Shown one piece after another: positions 17,529-26,500 of a DNA stretch of 64,000 bases (positions are counted from its first letter, which is position 1; every line of letters begins with the position of its first letter). This stretch comes from Clostridium uliginosum. GTDB taxonomy: Bacteria; Bacillota; Clostridia; Clostridiales; Clostridiaceae. The stretch lies in contig NZ_FOMG01000013.1 in NCBI RefSeq assembly GCF_900112485.1, forward strand, positions 31,317-95,316, in the 5' to 3' direction. The position numbers and the translations under genes are program-made. The notes beneath the pieces are model-generated. The model did no database searches. It was not told where the DNA came from and was given only the letters and a program-made list of their open reading frames with translations.

Positions 17529-19121
17529 ATGTTTACAGTAGTTAGTTTTATATTTTTTGTGGTTTTAGTTGGTGCAATATCATTTTATAAAACTAGAGGT
17601 TCAAATACTGAATCAGCAGATGGCTATTTTTTAGCAGGAAGAGGATTATCTGGCGTAGTTATTGCAAGTTCTATAATGCTTACTAACTTGTCTACAGAAC
17701 AAATAATAGGATTAAATGGACAAAGCTATATGACTAACATGGGACCAATGGCTTGGGAAGCAACAGCTTGTATATCCTTAGGAATTTTAGCGTTAATATT
17801 TTTACCTAAATATTTCAAAAGTGGAATTACAACTATTCCAGATTTCTTAGAAGAGAGATATGATACAGTAACAAAAAGAATAGTATCATTATTACTTCTT
17901 TTAGGATATGTAATAACGTACATACCTACAGTATTATATTCAGGTGCAATCGTTATAAATCAGATATTCGGAATATCAGACAAATTAGGAATAACAGATT
18001 TTCAAGCAATTGCAATAACAGGATTTGTAATAGCAGCAATAGGCTGTGTATATGCAGTTGCTGGAGGATTAAAGCTATGTGCTGTATCAGATACAATTAA
18101 TGGATTAGGACTATTAATTGGTGGATTAATGGTACCAGTACTTGGAATAATAGTTATAGGACATGGAAATTTTGTTGATGGATTTAATGTGTTATTGTCA
18201 AATCCTCAAAAATTAAACTCAATAAATCCAGCTAATGCACTTTCACCATTAGTTCCTTGGCCTGTATTAATGACAGGATTATTATTTAATAACTTATTCT
18301 ATTTCTGTACTAACCAATCTATTGTTCAAAGAGCATTAGGTGCTAAGAACTTAAAAGAAGCACAAAAGGGTGCGATATATGCAGGATTTTTAAAATTACT
18401 AGGACCATTCTTCCTTGTTTTACCTGGAGTTATTGCTTTCGCAAAATATGGAACTAAATTACAAAATGCAGATATGGCATATCCAACATTACTAATAGAT
18501 GTATTACCTAAATCTTTATTGGGATTTTTCGCAGCAGTATTATTTGGAGCTATTATGAGTTCATTTAATGGAGCTTTAAATAGTTCAGCTACATTATTTA
18601 CTTTAGATCTTTATAGACCGTTATTAAGACCGGAATCAACAGATAAGGAATTGGTTCGTATTGGAAGAAAATTTAATATAATAATTGCAGTAATAGCTAC
18701 ATGTGTTGCACCATTTATATTATATGCACCTACAGGATTATATGGATTCTTACAAGAATGTTTTGGATTTTATAACATTCCAATTTTAGCAGCTGTAGTC
18801 GTTGGATTTTATTCTAAGAGAGTACCCCAAATTGCACCTAAAATTGCATTTTGCATTCATATAGTTTTGTATACGTTATCAAAAATTATTATAAAAGATG
18901 TGCATTTTCTTTATGTATTAGGAGTTTTATTCCCAACTTGTGTAATTGTTATGCTTATAGTTGGAAAAATGTATCCTAGGGAGACTGATTTTGTTCAAGA
19001 GAATAAATCAGTGGTAGATTTAACACCTTGGAAACATGCAAAATTAGCAACTTATATTATGGTAGGAACAATGTGTTTATTATATTTAGTCTTCTCACCA
19101 TTAGGTATAGGAGCCTGGTAA
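17529..19121 (+). CDS. Sodium:solute symporter (SSS family), probable inositol importer
   Basis: 530 residues from ATG 17529, chosen because AGGGGG lies 7 bp ahead; earlier in-frame starts lack a site. It is hydrophobic throughout, with about 13-14 membrane segments. Family signatures are TESADGYFLAGRGLSG (about 23-38), TNLSTEQIIGLNG and the GAIMSSFNGALNSSATLFTLD region (about 340). It sits 169 bp after iolE on the same strand, and no other inositol importer is in the operon, so Na+-coupled myo-inositol uptake is the natural role, as in eukaryotic SMIT transporters. The substrate is inferred. Confidence 0.87.
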   Translation: MFTVVSFIFFVVLVGAISFYKTRGSNTESADGYFLAGRGLSGVVIASSIMLTNLSTEQIIGLNGQSYMTNMGPMAWEATACISLGILALIFLPKYFKSGITTIPDFLEERYDTVTKRIVSLLLLLGYVITYIPTVLYSGAIVINQIFGISDKLGITDFQAIAITGFVIAAIGCVYAVAGGLKLCAVSDTINGLGLLIGGLMVPVLGIIVIGHGNFVDGFNVLLSNPQKLNSINPANALSPLVPWPVLMTGLLFNNLFYFCTNQSIVQRALGAKNLKEAQKGAIYAGFLKLLGPFFLVLPGVIAFAKYGTKLQNADMAYPTLLIDVLPKSLLGFFAAVLFGAIMSSFNGALNSSATLFTLDLYRPLLRPESTDKELVRIGRKFNIIIAVIATCVAPFILYAPTGLYGFLQECFGFYNIPILAAVVVGFYSKRVPQIAPKIAFCIHIVLYTLSKIIIKDVHFLYVLGVLFPTCVIVMLIVGKMYPRETDFVQENKSVVDLTPWKHAKLATYIMVGTMCLLYLVFSPLGIGAW

Positions 19122-19152
19122 GAAAGACTAAATATAAATATTAAAAAGTATT

Positions 19153-19180
19153 TAGTTAATCTACTGATATAGATTAACTA
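19153..19180. terminator. Perfect 11-bp hairpin after the symporter
   Basis: TAGTTAATCTA (19153-19163) pairs with TAGATTAACTA (19170-19180) around a 6-nt loop. No clear T-run follows, so it may be an RNA-stability or weak termination structure separating the iol genes from the CoA-ester genes downstream. Confidence 0.5.
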
Positions 19181-19381
19181 CTTTAAAGTATATCTATCAC
19201 CTATATAATAACAAATTTATTACCGTCAATCAATGAAATTTAAAAAATGCATAAACATTATAATGCCATGTTTACTATAATCTAAAATAGTAGTTGATGG
19301 GCGGTTTATACAATATTAAATAAAACTTTACTATTAATAGATAGAATTAAATAAATTAAAAATTAGAGGAGGCAGGTTAAA

Positions 19382-20158
19382 ATGGAAAATATTATTTTAG
19401 AAGAAGAAAATGGTATAGCAAAGATTTGCATAAATAGACCTAAGGCTCTTAATGCATTAAATACTCAAACATTAAAAGAATTAGGTGAAGTAATAAGTGA
19501 AATATCAGAGAGAAAAGATATCCATGCTGTAATTATAACTGGTTCAGGTCAAAAGTCTTTTGTTGCAGGAGCAGATATAACTGAAATGAAAAATAAAACA
19601 GCTATTCAAGGAAGAGAGATGGCAATACTTGCTCAAAAGGTATTTTCGAATATCGAAAATATGCCTCAAGTTGTTATAGCAGCAGTAAATGGTTATGCTT
19701 TAGGTGGTGGATGCGAATTATCAATGGCTTGTGATATAAGGTTGGCATCTTCAAATGCAAAATTTGGACAACCTGAAGTGAGCTTAGGAATAATTCCAGG
19801 ATTTGCAGGAACTCAAAGACTTCCAAGGTTAGTAGGAAAGGGAATTGCAAAGGAACTAATTTTTAGTACTGATAAAATAGATGCACAGGAAGCATATCGT
19901 ATAGGGCTTGTTAATAAGGTTTATGAGCAAGATGAATTAATGCAACAAGCAGTATCTTTAGCTAAGAAGATAATGAAAAATGGAATATATGCAGTAAGTT
20001 TAGCAAAATCATCTATAAATAATGGATTAAATATGGACACAGAATCAGCATATGCTTTTGAGGCAGATTTATTTGGTTTATGTTTTTCTACTGAAGATCA
20101 GACAGAAGGAATGACAGCATTTGTTGAAAAGAGAAAATCTTCCTTTAAGGGATGTTAA
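19382..20158 (+). CDS. Enoyl-CoA hydratase (crotonase family); candidate 3-hydroxypropionyl-CoA dehydratase
   Basis: 258 residues, the usual crotonase length. The oxyanion-hole segment FVAGADITEM (about 62-71) and both catalytic glutamates are present, in LGGGCELSMACD (about 107-118) and FGQPEVSLGIIPG (about 130-142). It interconverts 3-hydroxyacyl-CoA and 2-enoyl-CoA. It stands alone from any thiolase, 3-hydroxybutyryl-CoA dehydrogenase or etf genes, which argues against the butyrate pathway. Between an inositol operon and a CoA-transferase it fits dehydration of 3-hydroxypropionyl-CoA to acryloyl-CoA. AGGAGGCAGG precedes the start. Family firm, substrate inferred. Confidence 0.9.
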   Translation: MENIILEEENGIAKICINRPKALNALNTQTLKELGEVISEISERKDIHAVIITGSGQKSFVAGADITEMKNKTAIQGREMAILAQKVFSNIENMPQVVIAAVNGYALGGGCELSMACDIRLASSNAKFGQPEVSLGIIPGFAGTQRLPRLVGKGIAKELIFSTDKIDAQEAYRIGLVNKVYEQDELMQQAVSLAKKIMKNGIYAVSLAKSSINNGLNMDTESAYAFEADLFGLCFSTEDQTEGMTAFVEKRKSSFKGC

Positions 20159-20168
20159 AAATTAATTA

Positions 20169-20237
20169 AGGCACATTCAAAAGAATAATAGACCAGTATG
20201 TTTGTCTATTTGGTCCATTATTTTCTTTCATGTACCT
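20169..20237. repeat. GGCACAT-type palindromic repeat, copy 4
   Basis: AGGCACAT (20169-20176) pairs with ATGTACCT (20230-20237), and inner arms AATAATAGACC and GGTCCATTATT also pair. It follows the crotonase stop and precedes the CoA-transferase. Confidence 0.8.
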
Positions 20238-20278
20238 AAAGCATAGTAGAACTAATTAATTTGAAGGGACTGATATAA

Positions 20279-21838
20279 GTGAGAAAAGTAAAGATTCTAA
20301 CAGGTTATGAAGCTGCAGAACTTGTTAAAGACAATGATGTACTAGTAACTGGAGGATTTGTAGGAAGTAGTGCCCCTGAGACACTTAATAAGTCTATTGA
20401 AAAGCTTTTTCTTGAAACAGGACATCCTCAAAATATAACATTAGTACATGCAGCAGGTCAAGGCGATGGCAAAGGAAAAGGCTCAGATCATTATGCACAT
20501 GAAGGATTACTTAAAAGAGTTGTTGCAGGACATTGGAATCTTGCACCAAAGCTTGGAAAGTTAGCAGTTGAAAATAAGATAGAGGCATATAATCTGCCAC
20601 AAGGAACAATTTCTCAATTATTTAGAGATATTGCAGGAAAGAGGGTTGGAACCATAACACATGTAGGATTAAATACATTTGTAGATCCAAGAATTTGTGG
20701 TGGTAAGTTAAATGATAAAACAACAGAGGATGTTGTAAAACTTATAAATATAGAAGGTGAAGAAAAATTATTATATAAGTCTTTTCCAATCGATATATGT
20801 TTTTTAAGAGGTTCTTTTGCAGATAGAGATGGAAATGTTTCATTAGAAAGAGAAGTAGCAACACTTGAAGATACATCAATTGCTCAAGCATGTAAAAACA
20901 ATGGTGGAATTGTTATAGTTCAAGTTGAAAAGATAGTTGAATCAGGCACAATTGATCCACGTCTTGTAAAAATTCCGGGAATATATGTTGATGGAATTGT
21001 TGTTTCAAAACCAGAAGAACATGAACAATCATTTGGATGTGAATTTAATGCTGCATTAACAGGGGATATAAGAATTCCTTTAAATAGTGTAGAGAAGGCA
21101 CCTTTAAATGAAAGAAAAGTAATAGCCAGAAGAGCAGCCATGGAATTAAATGCCGATACTATTGTGAATTTAGGGATAGGCATACCGGAAGTGATATCAC
21201 TAGTTGCTAATGAAGAAGGAATTGGTGAATATATGACTTTAACTGTAGAGGCAGGGCCAATAGGTGGAATTCCACAAGGATGCTCAGCTTTTGGAGCAAG
21301 TATAAATCCAGAAGCAATTATAGATCAACCATATCAATTTGATTTTTACGATGGTGGTGGTGTTGATATGGCTTTTTTAGGACTAGCTCAAGTTGATAAA
21401 GAAGGAAATTTAAATGTAAGTAAATTTGGAACACGTATTGCAGGATGTGGAGGATTCATAAATATAACGCAAAATTCTAAAAAAGTATTATTTTGTGGAA
21501 CATTTACAGCTGGAGGATTAAAAGTAAATATAGGTGATGGGAAATTAAAGATTGAACAAGAAGGTAAAGTAGTGAAGTTTATTAATAATGTTGAACAAAT
21601 AACATTTAGTGGAAACTATGCAAGGAAAATGAATCAAGATGTTATGTATGTAACTGAAAGAGCTGTATTTAAATTAAAACAAGATGGATTATATCTTACT
21701 GAAATAGCGCCAGGAATTAACTTGCAGAAAGATATATTAGATTTAATGGACTTTAAGCCTAAAATGGAGGGGGTGCCCAAGACAATGGATGAGAGAATTT
21801 TCTGTGAAAAGCCAATGGGATTGAAAGAAGAAAATTAG
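20279..21838 (+). CDS. Propionate/acetate-type CoA-transferase (family I, fused alpha-beta)
   Basis: 519 residues from GTG 20279 with GAAGGGA upstream. It is a single-chain family I CoA-transferase of the Pct/YdiF type: N-terminal alpha half with the GGFVGSSAPE loop, and C-terminal beta half with NLGIGIPE and the catalytic Glu324 in TVEAGPIGG. The enzyme moves CoA between short-chain acids. Here it could activate 3-hydroxypropionate using propionyl-CoA or acetyl-CoA as donor and release propionate, closing the acrylate-type cycle. No lactoyl-CoA dehydratase genes are nearby, so a lactate route is less likely. Confidence 0.9.
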   Translation: MRKVKILTGYEAAELVKDNDVLVTGGFVGSSAPETLNKSIEKLFLETGHPQNITLVHAAGQGDGKGKGSDHYAHEGLLKRVVAGHWNLAPKLGKLAVENKIEAYNLPQGTISQLFRDIAGKRVGTITHVGLNTFVDPRICGGKLNDKTTEDVVKLINIEGEEKLLYKSFPIDICFLRGSFADRDGNVSLEREVATLEDTSIAQACKNNGGIVIVQVEKIVESGTIDPRLVKIPGIYVDGIVVSKPEEHEQSFGCEFNAALTGDIRIPLNSVEKAPLNERKVIARRAAMELNADTIVNLGIGIPEVISLVANEEGIGEYMTLTVEAGPIGGIPQGCSAFGASINPEAIIDQPYQFDFYDGGGVDMAFLGLAQVDKEGNLNVSKFGTRIAGCGGFINITQNSKKVLFCGTFTAGGLKVNIGDGKLKIEQEGKVVKFINNVEQITFSGNYARKMNQDVMYVTERAVFKLKQDGLYLTEIAPGINLQKDILDLMDFKPKMEGVPKTMDERIFCEKPMGLKEEN

Positions 21839-21980
21839 TCTAATACAGATTAAATAAAATATAAAAGAATACTAACTGGCTAATTTCTAAAATATGCCTA
21901 AACATCAGAATCTTGAGTCAAAAACAGATAAGGTAACTAGAAATATACAAATATAATTTATATTTAGGAGGAATTTTATA

Positions 21981-23120
21981 ATGGATTTTAATTTAACAAA
22001 ACAACAAGAAATGATAAGAAATATGGCAAGACAATTTGCTGAAACAGAGCTTAAACAAAGGGTGATTGAAAATGATGAAAATAGTGAATTTCCACTTGAT
22101 GCATATAAAAAAATGGGAGAACTAGGATTAATAGGACTTCCATATCCAAAGGAATATGGCGGAACAGGAGGAGATTATTTATCTTATGTTTTGGCAGTAG
22201 AAGAAATTTCAAAGATAGATGCTTCTGTTGGTATTTCATATTCAGTAACTACTTCACTTTGTTCAGGAGGAATAATGAATGCGGCTTCTGAAGAACAAAA
22301 AAAGAAATATCTTCCAGATATACTTTCAGGAAAGAAATTTGGCTCTTTTGGATTAACAGAACCAAATGCTGGTTCAGATGCAGGGGGATGTATAACTACA
22401 GCTGAAAGAGTTGGAGATTACTATATATTAAATGGTGCAAAATGTTTTATTACTAATGGACCTTTATCAGAAACATTTTTAGTATTTGCATTAACTGATA
22501 AAAGTAAAGGAGCAAAGGGATTATCAGCTTTCATAGTTGAAAAAACTTTTGAAGGTTTTTCAATAGGAAAGATAGAAGACAAATGTGGTATAAAATCTGC
22601 TCAAGTTTCAGAATTAGTATTTAAAAATTGCAAAGTGCCAGTTGAAAATTTAGTAGGAGAAGAAGGAAAAGGTTTTGGGATAGCAATGAAAACATTAGAT
22701 GGTGGAAGAATAGGAGTTGCAGCACAAGGTCTTGGAATAGCTGAAGGAGCATTTGATATTGCTAAAAAATATATGAAGGAAAGAGAACAATTTGGAAAAC
22801 CATTATGGAAAAATCAATATTTAGCATTTAAAATGTCAGAATTAGAACTTGAAATTGAACAAGCTAAGTATATTTTATACAAAGCTGCAATGGATAAACA
22901 AGAAGGAAAACCTTATTCTGTTTCAGCAGCTAAAGCAAAACTTGCTTGTACAGATGCAGCTATGCATGTAACAGTTGAAGCAGTTCAAATGCTAGGTGGA
23001 AACGGATACATGAAAGAATATAATGTTGAAAGAATGATGAGAGATGCTAAAATAACTCAAATATATGAAGGTACAAACGAAATACAAAAATTAATTATAA
23101 GTGGAAGCATCTTTAGATAA
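21981..23120 (+). CDS. Short-chain acyl-CoA dehydrogenase; candidate acryloyl-CoA reductase
   Basis: 379 residues, typical for butyryl-CoA dehydrogenases. Flavin and substrate motifs: FGLTEPNAGSDAGG (about 119-132), ITNGPLSE, LDGGRIGVAAQGLGIAEGAF, and the catalytic Glu363 in QIYEGTNEIQ. With the preceding hydratase and CoA-transferase it could reduce acryloyl-CoA to propionyl-CoA. Such enzymes need electron transfer flavoprotein, and no etfAB genes lie in the window, so partners would be encoded elsewhere. AGGAGG precedes ATG 21981. A hairpin terminator follows at 23221. Confidence 0.9.
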   Translation: MDFNLTKQQEMIRNMARQFAETELKQRVIENDENSEFPLDAYKKMGELGLIGLPYPKEYGGTGGDYLSYVLAVEEISKIDASVGISYSVTTSLCSGGIMNAASEEQKKKYLPDILSGKKFGSFGLTEPNAGSDAGGCITTAERVGDYYILNGAKCFITNGPLSETFLVFALTDKSKGAKGLSAFIVEKTFEGFSIGKIEDKCGIKSAQVSELVFKNCKVPVENLVGEEGKGFGIAMKTLDGGRIGVAAQGLGIAEGAFDIAKKYMKEREQFGKPLWKNQYLAFKMSELELEIEQAKYILYKAAMDKQEGKPYSVSAAKAKLACTDAAMHVTVEAVQMLGGNGYMKEYNVERMMRDAKITQIYEGTNEIQKLIISGSIFR

Positions 23121-23220
23121 GATAAGTGAAAAAAATATTCAAAAATTAAAGATATTATAGTATTTGCTACTGTAGTAACACAATGTAGAAACTTTAATTG
23201 AACATATATCTATGTTATAT

Positions 23221-23260
23221 AAAAATAGGTACTTTTTTAATATAAAAAGTATCTATTTTT
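23221..23260 (+). terminator. Terminator after the acyl-CoA dehydrogenase
   Basis: AAAAATAGGTACTTTTT pairs with AAAAAGTATCTATTTTT (one mismatch/G-T) around a short loop, ending in T-rich sequence. The remaining sequence to 23465 is very AT-rich with repeated CATTATATA-like words. TATAAT at 23415-23420 is a possible -10 for the chemotaxis operon, without a clear -35. Confidence 0.65.
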
Positions 23261-23465
23261 ATGTAGAACTATATAGTCATACATAAAATTGTAAAACACA
23301 ATACGATATTGCATAATAATACATGATACGACATTATATTATGTCCCATTATATAGCATTATATAATATAATATGATAATTATGTTTTTTATTCTATATT
23401 TTCGAATAATATGTTATAATTTTTTTGTAATAATATACACTAAAGAATAATAGAGGAGGAAGAAT

Positions 23466-23819
23466 ATGAAAGAAGTACTAATTGTTGATGATTCCATGTT
23501 TATTAGAGTCACACTAAGAACTATGTTGGAAAAAAACGGTTTCAAAGTTGTTGGAGAGGCTGAGAATGGAAGAGTTGCTATAGATAAATACAAAGAATTA
23601 AAACCGGATATAGTTACAATGGATATAACAATGCCTGAAATGGAGGGTATTGAGTCATTACAAAAAATAATAGAAATAGATCCTGACGCAAAAGTTATTA
23701 TGTTATCTGCAGTTGGACAAGAAGATAATGTTAAAACTTCTATAATGCTTGGAGCAAAAACCTTTATTGTTAAACCATTTAAGGAAGAACATTTGCTTAA
23801 AGTATTAAATAAAATATAA
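23466..23819 (+). CDS. cheY: Chemotaxis response regulator CheY
   Basis: 117 residues, a lone receiver domain. Acidic pair D8-D9, phosphoacceptor D53 (VTMDITMPEMEG), Ser in MLSAVGQ and Lys in VKPFKEEHL are all intact. It is the first gene of the chemotaxis cluster, with CheA 28 bp downstream as the expected phosphodonor. AGGAGGAAG is the ribosome site. Confidence 0.93.
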   Translation: MKEVLIVDDSMFIRVTLRTMLEKNGFKVVGEAENGRVAIDKYKELKPDIVTMDITMPEMEGIESLQKIIEIDPDAKVIMLSAVGQEDNVKTSIMLGAKTFIVKPFKEEHLLKVLNKI

Positions 23820-23847
23820 GTTTTTTTAATTTTTGGGAGTGATTTTA

Positions 23848-25890
23848 TTGGGCAACAATATAAGCAATGAACCTATGTTGGAGATGTTTATTTTTGAGAC
23901 ACTTCAGTTAATAGAACAATTAGAGCAATGTGTACTAAGTAGTGAAAAATCTAGTGAATTTAAAGTTAAGTCAGTAAATGAAATATTTAGAATAATGCAC
24001 ACTATTAAGGGCTCAGCTGCCATGATGTTATTTGATGATATAGCAATGCTTGCGCATTCTATTGAGGATTTATTTTATTATTTAAGAGAAAACAAACCGG
24101 ATAAAATAGATTATTCAATGTTAACAGATATTGTTTTAAAAGGTGTAGATTTTATTAAAGATGAAACAAATAAATTGAAGAATAATGAGAAAGCAGATGG
24201 GGATCCATCTTGTTTTATAGAAGAAATAAAAAACTTTTTAATTGAATTAGAGTCAAATAATACGCAGGAGCTTGATTCAAAAAGTGATAATGAAAATCAT
24301 TGTGTTGAAGAGGGCTTTACTGAAAGTTGCAAGATTAATAAGTGCTATAAAGCACATATTTATTTTGAAGAAGACTGTGGAATGGAAAATATAAGAGCTT
24401 TTGGAGTTATACGTGATCTGAATAAAAAAGCGGAAGAAATACGATATATTCCTGATGATATTAATGATAATGATGATAGTAAAGATATTATTAAAAATGA
24501 AGGATTTAAAATCTTTTTTAAATCTGATGCTGACTTTGAAGAAATAAAATCATTTTTTGAAAAAACAATATTTTTAAAAGATTTTGAATTAATTATTGCT
24601 GAAGATACAGAAGAATGTAAACAAGTATTAGAAAAAAAAGAAATTATATTAGGAGATGTGATTGAAATTGTTGAAAATACTAAAAAAATTTCTGCTTGTG
24701 AGCATCTAGAAAAGGAAGGTAACTTTGAATCCAATAAACAGAGTATTATAAGTGTTAATGTTGACAAACTAGACAAGCTTATGGATTTGGTAGGTGAATT
24801 AGTTATATCGGAAGCTATGGTTACTGAAAATACTGATCTTCAAGGATTAACATTAAACAATTTTTATAAAGCATCTAGACAACTTAAGAAAATAACAAGT
24901 GAACTTCAAGATACTGTAATGTCAATTAGAATGGTGCCATTAAGCTTAACTTTTCAGAAAATGAATAGAATTGTTAGAGACATGAACAAAAAACTAAATA
25001 AAGAAGTTGAATTACAAATTATTGGTGAAGAAACAGAGGTTGACAAAAATATTATAGAACATATTGCTGATCCTCTTATGCATTTGATACGAAACTCAAT
25101 TGACCATGGTATAGAGTCAAAAGAAGAAAGAATATCCAAAGGCAAGAATGACCCTAGTAGAATAACGTTAGAAGCTAAAAGTGCTGGTGGAGATGTATGG
25201 ATTATTGTAAAAGATAATGGTAGAGGATTAGACAAGAAAAAAATACTAGAAAAAGCTATAAAAAATGGCCTTTTGAACAAACCTGAAAATGAATTAACAG
25301 ATAAAGAAATATATTCATTCATAATACTACCAGGGTTTTCTACAAATAGAGAAATAACTGAGTTTTCAGGTAGGGGAGTTGGAATGGATGTAGTGCTAAG
25401 GAATATTCAAAAGGTAGGAGGAACTGTATTAATAGATAGTGAACCTAATAAAGGAACTACAATTTCACTTAAAATACCTCTTACAATGGCTATTATAGAT
25501 GGTATCAATATTAAGGTCGGAAATTCTAGATATACTGTACCAACTATAGCTATAAAAGAATGTTTTAAACCTAAAGAAAATGATGTGATCATTGACCCTG
25601 ATGGTAATGAAATGATGATGATTAGGGGCAAGTGTCTTCCTATAATAAGACTTCATAAGCTTTATAAATTAAAAAACAATATTGAAAAAATTCAAGATGG
25701 AATTATTATGATAGTAGAAAATGGAGCTAAAACTTTTTGCATTTTTTTCGATGAATTGTTAGGCGAAAAAGAAGTAGTGGTTAAAGCACTTCCTGCATAT
25801 ATTAAAAAAGTAAAAGGTATAGGTGGATGTACATTGCTTGGAGATGGAAATATAAGCTTAATACTAGATATAGCGGGGATATGTAGCTGA
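23848..25890 (+). CDS. cheA: Chemotaxis histidine kinase CheA
   Basis: 680 residues from TTG 23848, which has GGGAGTGA at good distance; an earlier TTG at 23833 overlaps that site. Domains in order: P1 Hpt with His51 (IMHTIKGSAAMM), a variable P2-like region (about 165-265), P3 dimerisation helices (about 305-370), P4 ATPase with HLIRNSIDHGIE, DNGRGLD and GRGVGMDV, and a P5 CheW-like domain at the end. It autophosphorylates on His51 and feeds CheY and CheB. The 3' end runs into a half copy of the GGCACAT repeat. Confidence 0.95.
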   Translation: MGNNISNEPMLEMFIFETLQLIEQLEQCVLSSEKSSEFKVKSVNEIFRIMHTIKGSAAMMLFDDIAMLAHSIEDLFYYLRENKPDKIDYSMLTDIVLKGVDFIKDETNKLKNNEKADGDPSCFIEEIKNFLIELESNNTQELDSKSDNENHCVEEGFTESCKINKCYKAHIYFEEDCGMENIRAFGVIRDLNKKAEEIRYIPDDINDNDDSKDIIKNEGFKIFFKSDADFEEIKSFFEKTIFLKDFELIIAEDTEECKQVLEKKEIILGDVIEIVENTKKISACEHLEKEGNFESNKQSIISVNVDKLDKLMDLVGELVISEAMVTENTDLQGLTLNNFYKASRQLKKITSELQDTVMSIRMVPLSLTFQKMNRIVRDMNKKLNKEVELQIIGEETEVDKNIIEHIADPLMHLIRNSIDHGIESKEERISKGKNDPSRITLEAKSAGGDVWIIVKDNGRGLDKKKILEKAIKNGLLNKPENELTDKEIYSFIILPGFSTNREITEFSGRGVGMDVVLRNIQKVGGTVLIDSEPNKGTTISLKIPLTMAIIDGINIKVGNSRYTVPTIAIKECFKPKENDVIIDPDGNEMMMIRGKCLPIIRLHKLYKLKNNIEKIQDGIIMIVENGAKTFCIFFDELLGEKEVVVKALPAYIKKVKGIGGCTLLGDGNISLILDIAGICS

Positions 25891-25894
25891 TAAT

Positions 25895-25922
25895 AAGACA
25901 TATGAAAGAAAACAACAAGTTA
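25895..25922. repeat. GGCACAT-type repeat, left half only (copy 5)
   Basis: AGACATATGAAAGAAAACAA, followed by CAAG, matches the left arm of the family but lacks a right arm. It lies between cheA and cheW. Confidence 0.45.
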
Positions 25923-25953
25923 AAGATTCCTAAGAGGAAGGTGAGTAATTATA

Positions 25954-26448
25954 ATGTCTAATTTAATTGAAGAAGAATTTGAATTGGAAGAAGATACGCA
26001 AAAATCAAAGTTTTTAACTTTTATTTTGGGAAAAGAAGTTTATGGTATTGAAATTAAGTATGTAACTGAAATTATTGGGATACAATCTATAACAGAAATC
26101 CCTGAGCTTCCAGAATATATAATAGGAATAATAAATTTAAGGGGTAAAATAATTCCAGTGATGGATGTACGAGCACGTTTTAAAAAGGAATTAAGAGATT
26201 ACAATGATAGAACGTGTATTATTGTAATACATATTAAAGATACTTCAATTGGACTAATTGTTGACAGCGTATCGGAAGTAACATTAATACCAGAGGGGAA
26301 TATTGTTCCACCTCCAGAGATAAATAAGTCCTACAAGAACAGATATATTAGTGGCATTGGTAAAGTTTGTGATGAAGTAAAACTAATTCTTAATTGTGAT
26401 AAATTGCTAAATGACGATGAAGTTGATGACATTAATAGATTAGTTTAA
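25954..26448 (+). CDS. cheW: Chemotaxis coupling protein CheW
   Basis: 164 residues, one CheW domain. Signatures are FILGKEVYGIEIKYVTEII, ELPEYIIGIINLRGKIIPVMD and LIVDSVSEV. It bridges the MCP encoded next to CheA P5. GAGGAAGGTGAG precedes the start. Confidence 0.95.
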   Translation: MSNLIEEEFELEEDTQKSKFLTFILGKEVYGIEIKYVTEIIGIQSITEIPELPEYIIGIINLRGKIIPVMDVRARFKKELRDYNDRTCIIVIHIKDTSIGLIVDSVSEVTLIPEGNIVPPPEINKSYKNRYISGIGKVCDEVKLILNCDKLLNDDEVDDINRLV

Positions 26449-26500
26449 TTAGGAAAAAACAAATGAGAAACTATCACATTAAAATTAGGGAGGATTTAAT

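Noticed and set aside
19382..23120. Butyrate (crotonyl-CoA) pathway cluster
   Set aside because: No thiolase, 3-hydroxybutyryl-CoA dehydrogenase or etfAB genes are present, unlike the usual bcs cluster.
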